Assembly (NCBI RefSeq): GCF_009687845.1
Contig: NZ_BLAD01000037.1
Location: 251,567 to 315,566, forward strand
Length of the DNA stretch: 64,000 nt
Direction of reading: 5' to 3'
Source: Acrocarpospora corrugata
Lineage (GTDB): Bacteria; Actinomycetota; Actinomycetes; Streptosporangiales; Streptosporangiaceae
Of the stretch, positions 52,677 through 61,386 are shown piece after piece (positions within the stretch are counted from its first letter, which is position 1; each line of letters begins with the position of its first letter). Position numbers and translations under genes: made by a program. The notes beneath the pieces were generated by a model. That model had not been told where the DNA came from. It searched no databases and was given only the letters and a program-made list of their open reading frames with translations.

Positions 52677-52972
52677 GCTACCCGTCAGTGGCTTGGTCAT
52701 GACGCCGATTCCGGCAGCCCACAGCACTGTCGGCCCAAGGATGTGCACGACGTATTCGGCTTGGATGGGCAACCTCGCCATCCACAGCAGTCCAACCATG
52801 GTTGTCAGCGCCCCGCCGATGAGCACTGCTGGTAGACCGAGAGAAAGAACAGCGTCGCGGTCATGACCGCGCCGATCAGTGCCGTGATCGCATTCGCGGT
52901 GACGAGGCTGCGGCGCTTGAAGACGGCGAGCGGGATCAGCGGGACGCGGCTGCGTCCTTGTGTCACGGCGAT
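52677..52972 (-). pseudogene. MFS transporter fragments with internal deletion
   Basis: Two pieces of a DHA2-type transporter lie in neighbouring frames: SRVPLIPLAVFKRRSLVTAN to TLFFLSVYQQ (up to about 52834), then MLIGGALTTMVGLLWMARLP to IGVMTKPL (52826-52677). The segment between them in intact transporters is deleted. Both ends are missing. Confidence 0.7.
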
Positions 52973-52985
52973 GGCGCCGCGAAGG

Positions 52986-53360
52986 TCGCGGAACAAGATC
53001 GCCGATGCTGCCAAGCAGGTCACACGGGCCGGTCTGTCAGCTGCTCCGGATCGCATCGTGGAGGAGCTGTCGTTTGGCTTCTGGGTTTCGCTGCTTGGAT
53101 CAGGTAACAACTATGACCAGCACCTCTGGCGGCCGGCACTGTATCGGGCGTTCCCGGGCTGGCGAGGCAGGCGTCGTGACCTGCATCTCAAGCTCGACTA
53201 CCTCCGCGTGCTGCGCAACAAGATCGCGCACCATGCTCCGATTCATCACCGGCATCTGACCGTTGACCACGATCGAGTCCTGGAGTGCTTGGGCTACGTC
53301 GACGCTGGGCTGGCCAGATGGTCGGCACAGTCGAGTAACGGAGGTCTTTCCCGCCCCTAG
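52986..53360 (+). pseudogene. Abi-like protein fragment
   Basis: About 124 codons up to a TAG: IVEELSFGFWVSLLGSGNNY, then LWRPALYRAFPGWRGRRRDL and YLRVLRNKIAHHAPIHHR. The RxxRNKIAHHEP-like motif is typical of Abi_2/AbiD-type phage-abortive proteins. The N-terminal half is absent and the 5' end abuts the MFS fragment, so it is a remnant of a phage-defence gene. Confidence 0.65.
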
Positions 53361-53455
53361 GCGGGAGGCCATGTGCCAGCGGTTGAACAGCTGCGGTCCG
53401 CCGGGGCCGATGGCACATGTCTCTCGGCCCCGGGCCGGCCTTTCCTCCTGCCGGG

Positions 53456-54976
53456 TCAGGAAGGGGCGCGAGCTGCCTCCACCTGGGAGACGAGTTCGGC
53501 CAGCGTCGGGGTCTCGAAGAACGTGTCGAGGGTGAGTTCGACTCCCAGGCGACGGTCCACTCGGGCGATGATTTGCGTGATCGTGAGTGAGTGGCCGCCC
53601 AGGTCGAACAGGTCGTCGTCCGGGTGGACCTCGTCGATGCCCAGGACCTCGCACCAGATGGCGGTCATCACCGCGAGGATCTCGTCGTCGGCGGGGCCGG
53701 TCGGTGCGGCGACAGAGGGTGCGCTGACCTGGGCCAGGGTGGCGGCATGGGGCTGGGGCAGGTCCCTGAGCCGGCGGTACGGCGCCGCCGCCAGTGCCGT
53801 CAGCAGCTCGGCCAGGTCGGACGCGACCAGGTCGGCGGAGGTCCGGTTCAGGCAGGCCGGGTCGTATGAGAGCCGCGCGCCGACTCCGTCCACGACCTGT
53901 ACGTGCAGGGTGTTGCGGAGTGCGCCGTTGCCGGTCATCCACTCGACCGAGGTGGTCAGTCCGGCGAACTCGGGCTCTGGTGTGGTGCGTTTGCGGTAGC
54001 TGAGGGAGACCGGGGCGAGGGCGGCCCGGGGGGTGATGCCGGTCAGCGCCCGCGCGATCGGGACGCGGCGGTGGCGGTAGATCTCGCGGAGTTCGGCGCG
54101 TACGGTCCTGGCGAGTTGGGCGAAGGTGTCGGTGCCGTCGGGGGTGGTGAAGACGGGGAGTTCGTTGGCGTACAGGCCGATGGTGTTCTGGTCGGTGGTG
54201 GTGCGGGTGGAGAGGTCGACGGCGACGGTTTGGGGGCCTGGGTGGTAGCCGTACAGGAGGGTGTGGAGGACGGCGACCAGGGTTTCGAAGCGGGTGATGC
54301 CGAGGGTGTCGGCGAGTTGGCCGAGTTCGGGGTCGAGTTTGAGGTCGAGCGCGTCGGCGGGGGTGGCGCGGAGGGAGAGGGCGGTGAGGCCGGGGAGGGC
54401 GAGTTCGGCGGGGTCGCGCCAGCGGGGGCGCCAGAATTCCGTGGCTGAGGCCACATCGGCCACATCTTCAATCTCGGCCACATCGGCGACAGTGGCGACG
54501 GCGGCGGGTTCGGTGGGTTTGATGGATGAGGATGGCGGCTCGGGTAAGGGAGTGCCGCTGTAGGCCAGGGCGAGGTCGTGGAGCAGGAGGTCCTTGGAGA
54601 CGCCGTCGAAGATCGCGTGGTGGGCGACGATCAGGAGTTCGTGGTCGGTGGGGCCCGCTGAGGTCAGGATGAAGCGGATCAGTGGGCCGGTGGCCAGGTC
54701 GAACTCGATCTCGGTGGGGCCGGATTCGAGGGCGGGTGGCGTGGACGCGGGGACGAGGCCGACCACTCCGTCGCGGTCGGCGAGGGCCTTGCCCAGCAGG
54801 GGATGGCGGGTCACCACCGCGGCGCAGGCGGTGGCGAGGGCGGTCCGGTCGAGATCTCCCGTCAACCGGATCATTATCGGCATGTGGTGGGCGCGGGGGT
54901 CACCTCCCAGCCGGTCGGTGACCCACATGCCGTGTTGTGCGGGGGAGGCCTGCGCCCAGATCAGCGACGAGGACAT
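53456..54976 (-). CDS. NRPS protein, C-T
   Basis: 506 residues from the ATG at 54976. The C domain (about 1-415) has HHAIFDG (His119, His120, Asp124). After a linker, a carrier domain (about 425-500) carries [11 protein letters not shown] with the phosphopantetheine Ser. An unusual acidic low-complexity insert (ATVADVAEIEDVADVASATE) follows residue 160, encoded by short tandem repeats near 54451-54500. It is the last gene of the right-hand operon, 1 bp after the ligase stop (TGA-C-ATG), so the two are coupled and the ligase may load this carrier. Confidence 0.88.
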   Translation of the reverse strand: MSSSLIWAQASPAQHGMWVTDRLGGDPRAHHMPIMIRLTGDLDRTALATACAAVVTRHPLLGKALADRDGVVGLVPASTPPALESGPTEIEFDLATGPLIRFILTSAGPTDHELLIVAHHAIFDGVSKDLLLHDLALAYSGTPLPEPPSSSIKPTEPAAVATVADVAEIEDVADVASATEFWRPRWRDPAELALPGLTALSLRATPADALDLKLDPELGQLADTLGITRFETLVAVLHTLLYGYHPGPQTVAVDLSTRTTTDQNTIGLYANELPVFTTPDGTDTFAQLARTVRAELREIYRHRRVPIARALTGITPRAALAPVSLSYRKRTTPEPEFAGLTTSVEWMTGNGALRNTLHVQVVDGVGARLSYDPACLNRTSADLVASDLAELLTALAAAPYRRLRDLPQPHAATLAQVSAPSVAAPTGPADDEILAVMTAIWCEVLGIDEVHPDDDLFDLGGHSLTITQIIARVDRRLGVELTLDTFFETPTLAELVSQVEAARAPS

Positions 54977-54977
54977 G

Positions 54978-56429
54978 TCACTCGCTCTCCTCGCGCGGCG
55001 TCCCGAGCAGGCCGCGCAGTTCGGTCTTGAGGATTTTGCCCGACTGGTTCTTGGGGAGCGTGTCGAGCAGCATGTAGTGCGCGGGGAGTTCATGCCTGGC
55101 CAGCCGGGTGGACAGGAAGGCGCGCAGGTCGGGCAGGGTGATGGGGACGGTGGTGACGACGGCTGCGGCCACCGCCGTGCCCAGGGCCGGGTCTGGGACG
55201 CCGAAGGCGGCGGCCTCGACCACGTCGGGGTGTTCGTACAGGGCGGCTTCGACCATGATCGTGGAGACCTTGAAGGCGCCGGATTTGATCACGTCGCTTT
55301 CGCGGTCGATCAGGTAGAGGTAGCCGTCCTCGTCGAGGCGGCCGAGGTCGCCCATTCGGACCCAGCCGTCCTTGAAGACCGCGTTGGTGGCGTCGCCGTC
55401 GCCGACATACGAGCGGGGGGCGGCGCCGGAGCGCAGCCAGACCTCGCCGATCTCGCCGGGCGGGAGCGTTCCGTCGCCGATCCGTAGACCGCTCCCGAAG
55501 GCGGGGCGGCCGAGGGCGGCCGGGCGGTTCGGATCGAAGATCATCACGGTCTGGGCGGGGGCGGCTTCGGTGGAGGTGTAGTAGTTCGTCACCGTCGCCT
55601 TCGGGAACGCTTTGGTCAGGCGCAGGGCGAGGGCGGGTGGCAGGGCGGCGGCGGCGGAGCCGAGCAGCAGGACCGAGGAGAAGTCGTGGCGGTCGGGGGC
55701 GCCGGCGGCGAGTAGTTCGTTGGCCATCGTGGGGACCAGGAAGACCGTGCCGACGCCGTGGGACTCGATCAGGCGGGCGAACCTGGATGGGGTGAAGACC
55801 GGCGGGACGAGCATGGCGGGGACGGTGTCCAGGGCGTTGAGGAGCATGGCCTGGCCGGCCTGGGTGCCGATCGGGAAGGCGTGCAGGAAGTGCTTGGAGT
55901 GCCGGAACATCCGGCGGGCGGGCGGGCCGCCCCGGCCGAAGCCCAGGTTGGCGTGGGTCGCGCCGACGCCTTTCGGGCGTCCGGTGGTGCCGGAGGTGTA
56001 GAGGATCTGGGCCAGGTCCTTCGGCTTGGGGCCGTCTGGGGTGTCGCCGTCGGTGGTTTCCAGGTCAGGGAGCACCGCCGTCCAGCCCTCGATCTTGGGC
56101 GGGTTCAGCCGGGAGGCGTGCACGACGCCGACCGCGCCGCAGTCGCGTACCAGGAACTCCAGCTCGGCTTCGGCCAGGCGGTCCGAGAGCGGCACCGCCA
56201 CCGCGCCGGCCAGCAGGACTCCGAGGTAGGCCACCGCGTAGTCGGCCCAGTCCCGCGAACCGAACAGCAACGCCACTCGCTCGCCCGGCCGGGCGGCCAG
56301 TCCGCGCGCCACCGCCGCCGACCGCCGTTCCCAGGCCCCGAAGGTGAGCGAGTCCACGCCCGCGACCTCGATCGCGACCCGCGCCGGATCCTCCGCGGCA
56401 CGAGTCCTGAGCAGCTCAGTCAAGATCAC
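54978..56429 (-). CDS. AMP-dependent synthetase/ligase, free-standing
   Basis: 483 residues, GTG start overlapping the micro-ORF stop. Adenylate-forming motifs: [20 protein letters not shown] (A3), YYTSTEAAPAQT (A5), WVRMGDLGRLDEDGYLYLID (A7), SGAFKVSTIMVEAALYEHPD (A8) and PKNQSGKILKTEL (A10 Lys). The A5 motif YTSTE resembles acyl- or aryl-CoA ligases rather than amino-acid-activating domains (YGPTE). It probably activates a carboxylic-acid starter for a carrier protein of this operon (57927 or 53456). Confidence 0.88.
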   Translation of the reverse strand: MILTELLRTRAAEDPARVAIEVAGVDSLTFGAWERRSAAVARGLAARPGERVALLFGSRDWADYAVAYLGVLLAGAVAVPLSDRLAEAELEFLVRDCGAVGVVHASRLNPPKIEGWTAVLPDLETTDGDTPDGPKPKDLAQILYTSGTTGRPKGVGATHANLGFGRGGPPARRMFRHSKHFLHAFPIGTQAGQAMLLNALDTVPAMLVPPVFTPSRFARLIESHGVGTVFLVPTMANELLAAGAPDRHDFSSVLLLGSAAAALPPALALRLTKAFPKATVTNYYTSTEAAPAQTVMIFDPNRPAALGRPAFGSGLRIGDGTLPPGEIGEVWLRSGAAPRSYVGDGDATNAVFKDGWVRMGDLGRLDEDGYLYLIDRESDVIKSGAFKVSTIMVEAALYEHPDVVEAAAFGVPDPALGTAVAAAVVTTVPITLPDLRAFLSTRLARHELPAHYMLLDTLPKNQSGKILKTELRGLLGTPREESE

Positions 56430-56560
56430 GAAGCCACCTCCAACTCGCTCAGGCGCGCGCCCCGGAATGCCGACCCGACCAGGGTTCTGAGTAGCTCGCC
56501 CGGATGTGCGCTCCGGAACGCTGATTCGACGAGGGTCCTGAGCAGCTCGGTGAAGATCAC
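56426..56560 (-). CDS. 44-codon micro-ORF formed by duplication of a gene junction
   Basis: It starts with a GTG overlapping the condensation gene stop and ends in a TGA overlapping the ligase start. Its beginning (VIFTELLRT) copies the ligase N terminus (MILTELLRT), and its ends (VESAFRSAHPGE, then SAFRGARLSELEVAS) copy the condensation protein C terminus (VESAFRDARPGELEVAP). It contains about two copies of the junction. It keeps translational coupling intact and probably has no function of its own. Confidence 0.65.
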   Translation of the reverse strand: MIFTELLRTLVESAFRSAHPGELLRTLVGSAFRGARLSELEVAS

Positions 56561-57930
56561 GGAGCTACCTCCAGTTCGCCTGGGCGTGCGTCTCGGAACG
56601 CTGATTCCACTACGAGTTCCTCTACGGCGCGCAGCAGTCCGACGATACGGCTCTGTGGGAGGCGGCAGGTGTCGGCGCTCAGACCTATCGACAGGATGCC
56701 ACTCTGGCGGGTGACGAAGAAGCAGAAGTCGCAGTTGAAATGGTCGACGCCCGGCAGCCATTCGATTCGGGACGAGGCCACCGAGGTGCGGACCGCGTCC
56801 TCGCCCGGTGAGCTGTCGGGCAGGCCGCTGTGGTCGACCGGGCGCAGGTCGTTGAAGCAGCATGACGGGTAGACCTTGACCTCGCGGTCTGCGCTTACTC
56901 GCGCCACCATTTCGTCCCAGGCCAGCTGGTCGTACTGGGCGTGCCGGTAGGCGCGCATCGCTTCTGGCTGGGTGGTCTCCAGGGTCTCGGCCAGGGTGGC
57001 GTCGGGGTCGGTGGTGAGGGTGAACAGGCCGAGTTGGCTAAGTGTGGTCACCAGGTCCCGGGTCTCGGGGCGGAACCGGTTGTGAACGATCGGGGTGATC
57101 GCGCAGGTCTCGTGCGGGACGATCGTGCCGATCAGCGAGGTGGCCGCGGTGAGCAGTACGGTCGCGGTGCTCATGTGGTGGCGGGCGGCCACGATGGTGA
57201 CCGCGTCCTCCAGGGCCCGGGACTCCAGCAGCGCCTTGCTCCAGCGCGGTGAACCCGGTTCGGCGACCAGGTCGGGGAACATGGTCGGCGGGATCTTGCG
57301 GTAGCCCGCCTCCCAGTGCGCCAGTGCCCGCTCTGACCGGTTCCTGCCGACGCCGGACTCCTGCTCGGCGACCAGGTCCAGCAGTTGCTGGGACGGCGGC
57401 CGGGTCAGGCTGCCGCGCAGCAGCAGCTGGCGCAGGTCGCGCAGGACGATGTCGGCCGCGTATCCGTCGGCGGAGGTGTGGCAGAGCACCACTCCGACCT
57501 GCCGTACCGCGTCGTCGCAGGTGATCAGCCCGATCCGGAGCGGCCACTCCTCGGCCAGGTCGAACGAGCGCGCGGCCAGATCCAGGACCAGGCCCTCGGC
57601 CGCCTTCTCCGCTTCCTGCTCGGTGGCGGCCTGCACCCGCGTCTGCACCCATCCGTCGGCCGACACGATCTGGAACGGCCTGCCGTCCTGGTCGGCCGAG
57701 ATCCTGGTCCGTAGCGAGTCGTGCCGCCCGACCAGCGCGACCACCGCGGAGAGCACCTGGTCCACGGTGTACGGGCCGCGCCCGCGCGGCATCGCCAGCA
57801 CCCGCCAGATGTTGAAGTAGTGCGCGTTCGCGGGACCGGCCTCCCGCATCGCCTCCCAGATGGCCCGCTGGCCCCAGGCGAGGCTGGCCCGGCCGGCCCG
57901 CCCGCCGGTGAAGCGCACCCGCTCGGTCAC
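56557..57930 (-). CDS. Stand-alone condensation-domain protein
   Basis: 457 residues, ATG or GTG start at 57930 overlapping the carrier gene stop. A divergent C-domain fold: LAWGQRAIWEAMREAGPANA (C1-like), GVVLCHTSADGYAADIVL (CHTSADG, keeping the second His and the Asp-Gly of HHxxxDG), and YPSCCFNDLR and FNCDFCFFVTRQSGI near the end. It is distant from the domains in the modular proteins and probably joins a carrier-bound acyl unit with an amine in trans. Confidence 0.82.
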   Translation of the reverse strand: MTERVRFTGGRAGRASLAWGQRAIWEAMREAGPANAHYFNIWRVLAMPRGRGPYTVDQVLSAVVALVGRHDSLRTRISADQDGRPFQIVSADGWVQTRVQAATEQEAEKAAEGLVLDLAARSFDLAEEWPLRIGLITCDDAVRQVGVVLCHTSADGYAADIVLRDLRQLLLRGSLTRPPSQQLLDLVAEQESGVGRNRSERALAHWEAGYRKIPPTMFPDLVAEPGSPRWSKALLESRALEDAVTIVAARHHMSTATVLLTAATSLIGTIVPHETCAITPIVHNRFRPETRDLVTTLSQLGLFTLTTDPDATLAETLETTQPEAMRAYRHAQYDQLAWDEMVARVSADREVKVYPSCCFNDLRPVDHSGLPDSSPGEDAVRTSVASSRIEWLPGVDHFNCDFCFFVTRQSGILSIGLSADTCRLPQSRIVGLLRAVEELVVESAFRDARPGELEVAP

Positions 57931-58175
57931 CGCAGCCTCCCGGCCACGTCCGCGACCAGGTTGGCGAAGTCGTCCACCAGGCCGGGGTCCACGTCCACGC
58001 CGAACTCGTCCTCGATCGCGTCGACCAGCCGGATCAGGCTGAGCGAGGTCACGCCGAGCGCGGCCAGCGAGTGTTCGCCGGCCAGCACGTCGTCGGCCGA
58101 GATCTGGTCGTCGGTGGCGGCGGCCACCATGACGGCCAGTCGTCCAGGAAGCGTGGTCTCCACGGAGTCCTGCAC
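57927..58175 (-). CDS. Free acyl/peptidyl carrier protein
   Basis: 82 residues from the GTG at 58175, chosen because GGAGG lies 7 bp upstream. A helical, acidic carrier protein with the attachment Ser in ALGVTSLSLIRLVDAIEDEF (the usual Asp before Ser is Thr). It stands between a C-A-T synthetase and a free condensation protein, with a 4-bp overlap to the latter. It may hold the acyl starter made by the ligase at 54978. Confidence 0.85.
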   Translation of the reverse strand: MQDSVETTLPGRLAVMVAAATDDQISADDVLAGEHSLAALGVTSLSLIRLVDAIEDEFGVDVDPGLVDDFANLVADVAGRLR

Positions 58176-58204
58176 CGGATTCACCTCCAGGTCTGAGCTG
58201 TCTG

Positions 58205-61200
58205 TTAGGGAGCGTCGCCGAGCAGCCGCTCGGCCTCCTCCTCCGGCATCGCCGCCAGCTCCTCGCGCAGGCGTTCCTCCAGGGCGGTGGCCACGTCGGC
58301 CACCGTGCGCCGGGCGAACAGGGTGCGCAGCGGCAGTTCTATGCCGGTGATGGCGGCGAGCCGCACGCTGACCCGGACGGTCATCAGCGAGTGGCCCCCG
58401 ATCCGGAAGAAGTCGTCGTGGACCCCGATCGGGTCGCCGGGGCCGAGCACGTCGCTCCAGACCTCGGCGACCAGTTCCTCCGCGTCGGTCCTGGGCGCGA
58501 CGTACGCCGGGCGGCCGGCGCCGGGCAGGCCGTCGGGCGCGGGCAGGGCGCGGCGGTCGACCTTGCCGTTGGCGGTCAGGGGGAGGGCGTCCAGGCCGGC
58601 GAAGAGGGCCGGGATCATGTACTCGGGGAGGCGTTCGGCCAGGCGGCGGCGGAGTTCGTCCTGGTCGCCGGGGGGCGGCACGACGTACGCGACGAGGATC
58701 TCGCCGTGGACGGCGGCGACGGCCTGGCGGACGCCGGGGACGGTCTCCAGGACCGACTCGATCTCGCCGAGTTCGATCCGGTGGCCGCGGAGCTTGATCT
58801 GGTTGTCGGCGCGGCCGATGAACTCCAGCGTGCCGTCGGGGCGGCGGCGTACGGTGTCGCCGGTGCGGTATAGGCGGGCGCCGGGCGGGCCGTACGGATC
58901 GGGGACGAAGCGGTCGGCGGTGAGCGCGGGGCGGCCGTGGTAGCCGAGGGCGACGCCGCAGCCGCCGATCAGGAGTTCGCCGGGGACGCCGATCGGGAGC
59001 GGGTCGAGGTGCTCGCCGACGACGTAGCAGCGGGTGCCGCCGATGGGGGAGCCGATCCTGATCTCGCCGGGGTCGGCCGGGACCTCCCAGGCGGTGGACC
59101 AGATCGTGGTCTCGGTGGGGCCGTAGACGTTGACCAGGCGGCCGACGCGGGGGCGCAGTTCCCTGGCCAGCGCGGCCGGGAGGGCTTCGCCACCGGCGAG
59201 GGCGACCAGGGCGGGGTCGCGGAAGCCGGTGTCGAGCAGGGCGCGCCAGCCGGAGGGGGTGGCCTGGGCGTGGGTGACGCACTCGGCGCGGATGAGCCGG
59301 GCCAGCCCGGGTGCGTCGTTGGATTCGGCCAGTACGACCGTGCCGCCGCTGACCAGCGGCAGGTAGAGCTCCAGGGCGGAGATGTCGAACGAGAGCGAGG
59401 TCGCGGCCAGCCAGACGTCCCCCGGCCCTGAGCCGAGGTGGGCGGCCATCGCGGCGAGCAGGTTGGCGAGCGCCGAATGCGGGACGGTCACGCCCTTCGG
59501 CAGACCGGTCGAACCCGAGGTGTACAGCACGTAGGCGGGGTCCTCCGGCGACGGAGGTGATTTCGGCGCGGTCGCTTCGGCCCGAGGAGCCAGGGGCGGC
59601 GCGGTCGGTACGGCCCGTGTGGCCAGGCGCTGTGCGGTCTGCGGAGCCAAAGGCGGCGCGGCCGGTTCGGACTGCGGGGCCAGGGGCTGCGCGCCGGAGT
59701 CGTCGAGGACGAAGGCCAGCCGCGCGGGCGGGTATTCCGGGTCGAGCGGGACGTAAGCCGCTCCCGCGCGCTGGACCGCGAGCAGCGCCACCAGCAGTTC
59801 CGTGGAGCGGGGGAGCTGGATCGCCACCAGGTCGCCCCGGCCCGCCGGGATGCGCGCGGCCAGGTCGGTGACGCGGCGGTCGAGTTCGGCGTAGGTCAGC
59901 CGGTCCGGGCCGCAGACCAGGGCGAGCGCGTCCGGCGCGGCCAGGACCTGGGCGGTGAACATCGCGTCGAAGGTTCCGGAGACGCCGGGCGCGGCCTGGT
60001 TCCAGCCGTGCACCACCAGGTCGAGTTCGTCGCCGCGCGGCGCGGTGAGCCGGGACAGCGGGATCTCCGGCTCCCGGATCACCTGCTCCAGGATGTCCTG
60101 ATATTTCGCTACATATCGGGTGATGGTCGTAGCGTCGAACAGGTCGGTGTTGTAGACCGCGAGCATGCCCTTCTCCCACACCGCGAAGCGCAGTTCGTGG
60201 GTCGCGTGCGGGAACTCGGGTTCCACGTGCTCGGTCTCGATGCCCGGCAGGGTCAGCGTCGGATTCGCCAGGTTGAACAGCCCGAACATCGCCTGGAACA
60301 GCGGCGTCCTGCTCTGGTCGCGGGCCACGTCCAGGGCCGTCAGCAACTGGTCGAACGGCACATCCCCATGCCGGTACGCCGCCAGCAACCGTGACCGGGT
60401 CCGCCGCAGCAACTCCCGGAACGTCGGATCCCCGGACAGATCCCCGCGCAGCACCAGCGTGTTCGCGAACAAGCCGATCAGCGGCTCGTACTCCACCCTC
60501 CGCCGCCCGGCCGTCGCGAACCCAATGGATATGTCGGTGCTCCCACTCCGCCCGGACAACAACGCCTGATACGCCGCCATCAGCACCATGAACGGCGTGC
60601 AGCGTTCCACGGCCGCGAACTTATCCACCGCCCGCAGCAGCGACTCGGGCAGATCACGCTGCACATGACCCCCGGCCGTGGTCACCACCGCCGGGCGGGG
60701 CCGGTCGGCCGGCAGGTCCAGCGGCGTCGCGCCGACCAGGACCTCGGTCCAGTAGTCCAGCGACTTGGGCGCCCCCGTGTCGGCGTCCCGGACGAAGTCG
60801 GCGTACTGGGCCGGCAGCGGCGGCGGCTCCTCCCCGGCGTACAGCACGGCCAGCTCGTGCCGGAGCAGCCCGAGCGACCAGGCGTCCGCCACGATGTGAT
60901 GCACGACCAGGCAGAAGGTGAACCGCTCCGGACCGGTCGCGATCAGCGTGGCCCGGATCAGCCGGTCGGCGGCGAGGTCGAACGGCCGCGAGATCCGGTC
61001 GGTCACCAGCCAGTCAGGCTCGGCCAGATCGACGAGCTCCAGCGCGAACGGCTCCGGTGAGTCGACGACCTGGACGGGGGAGCCGTCCCTGAGCGGGAAG
61101 CGGCTGCGCAGCACCTCGTGCCGGTCGGTGATCACGGTCAGTGCGGCGGCGAGCCGGTCCGGGTCCAGTGGTCCGGTTAATCGGGCGACGTGGAACAAAT

Positions 61201-61273
61201 GGTACGACGGGTCTCGGGGATCGAGCCGGTGCAGGAACCATAAGCGTTCCTGTGCGAGTGACAAGGGGAGCAT
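58205..61273 (-). CDS. NRPS, C-A-T
   Basis: 1,022 residues from the ATG at 61273 ([26 protein letters not shown] 5 bp upstream). A longer reading to 61315 passes through the operator and is rejected. C domain with HHIVADA (His125, His126, Asp130; Gly replaced by Ala), A domain with YVLYTSGSTGLPKG and the same code DILSLGVIW as A1/A2 of the left-hand NRPS (glycine-like), and T with FFRIGGHSLMT. Between A2 and A3 of the A domain is a Pro/Ala-rich repeat insert (PLAPQ...PPLAPQ...PPLAPR, about 40 residues). First gene of the right-hand operon. Confidence 0.92.
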   Translation of the reverse strand: MLPLSLAQERLWFLHRLDPRDPSYHLFHVARLTGPLDPDRLAAALTVITDRHEVLRSRFPLRDGSPVQVVDSPEPFALELVDLAEPDWLVTDRISRPFDLAADRLIRATLIATGPERFTFCLVVHHIVADAWSLGLLRHELAVLYAGEEPPPLPAQYADFVRDADTGAPKSLDYWTEVLVGATPLDLPADRPRPAVVTTAGGHVQRDLPESLLRAVDKFAAVERCTPFMVLMAAYQALLSGRSGSTDISIGFATAGRRRVEYEPLIGLFANTLVLRGDLSGDPTFRELLRRTRSRLLAAYRHGDVPFDQLLTALDVARDQSRTPLFQAMFGLFNLANPTLTLPGIETEHVEPEFPHATHELRFAVWEKGMLAVYNTDLFDATTITRYVAKYQDILEQVIREPEIPLSRLTAPRGDELDLVVHGWNQAAPGVSGTFDAMFTAQVLAAPDALALVCGPDRLTYAELDRRVTDLAARIPAGRGDLVAIQLPRSTELLVALLAVQRAGAAYVPLDPEYPPARLAFVLDDSGAQPLAPQSEPAAPPLAPQTAQRLATRAVPTAPPLAPRAEATAPKSPPSPEDPAYVLYTSGSTGLPKGVTVPHSALANLLAAMAAHLGSGPGDVWLAATSLSFDISALELYLPLVSGGTVVLAESNDAPGLARLIRAECVTHAQATPSGWRALLDTGFRDPALVALAGGEALPAALARELRPRVGRLVNVYGPTETTIWSTAWEVPADPGEIRIGSPIGGTRCYVVGEHLDPLPIGVPGELLIGGCGVALGYHGRPALTADRFVPDPYGPPGARLYRTGDTVRRRPDGTLEFIGRADNQIKLRGHRIELGEIESVLETVPGVRQAVAAVHGEILVAYVVPPPGDQDELRRRLAERLPEYMIPALFAGLDALPLTANGKVDRRALPAPDGLPGAGRPAYVAPRTDAEELVAEVWSDVLGPGDPIGVHDDFFRIGGHSLMTVRVSVRLAAITGIELPLRTLFARRTVADVATALEERLREELAAMPEEEAERLLGDAP

Positions 61274-61300
61274 CGAAGCCCTTTGACCAGCGACTATTGG

Positions 61301-61314
61301 TGGGAACGCTCCCA
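61301..61314. promoter_or_regulatory. CelR/CebR-type operator, box 3
   Basis: TGGGAACGCTCCCA, the exact reverse complement of the box 2 core and one base from the consensus palindrome. It lies 28 bp before the C-A-T gene start and directly follows a minus-strand -10-like TAGGAT (61319-61314). No well-spaced -35 is evident. Confidence 0.8.
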
Positions 61315-61386
61315 TCCTACGGGCCCCGACGTCAAGATCCGCAGGCGTGCGAAGGCAGATGCGCTGAGCGGTCGTGAAAGTTTCAT

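Noticed and set aside
52002..52826. A single 274-residue ABC transporter gene
   Set aside because: Only the last 112 codons are ABC-like; the middle is antisense of a lectin fragment and the start is an MFS fragment, so it is a chance fusion frame.
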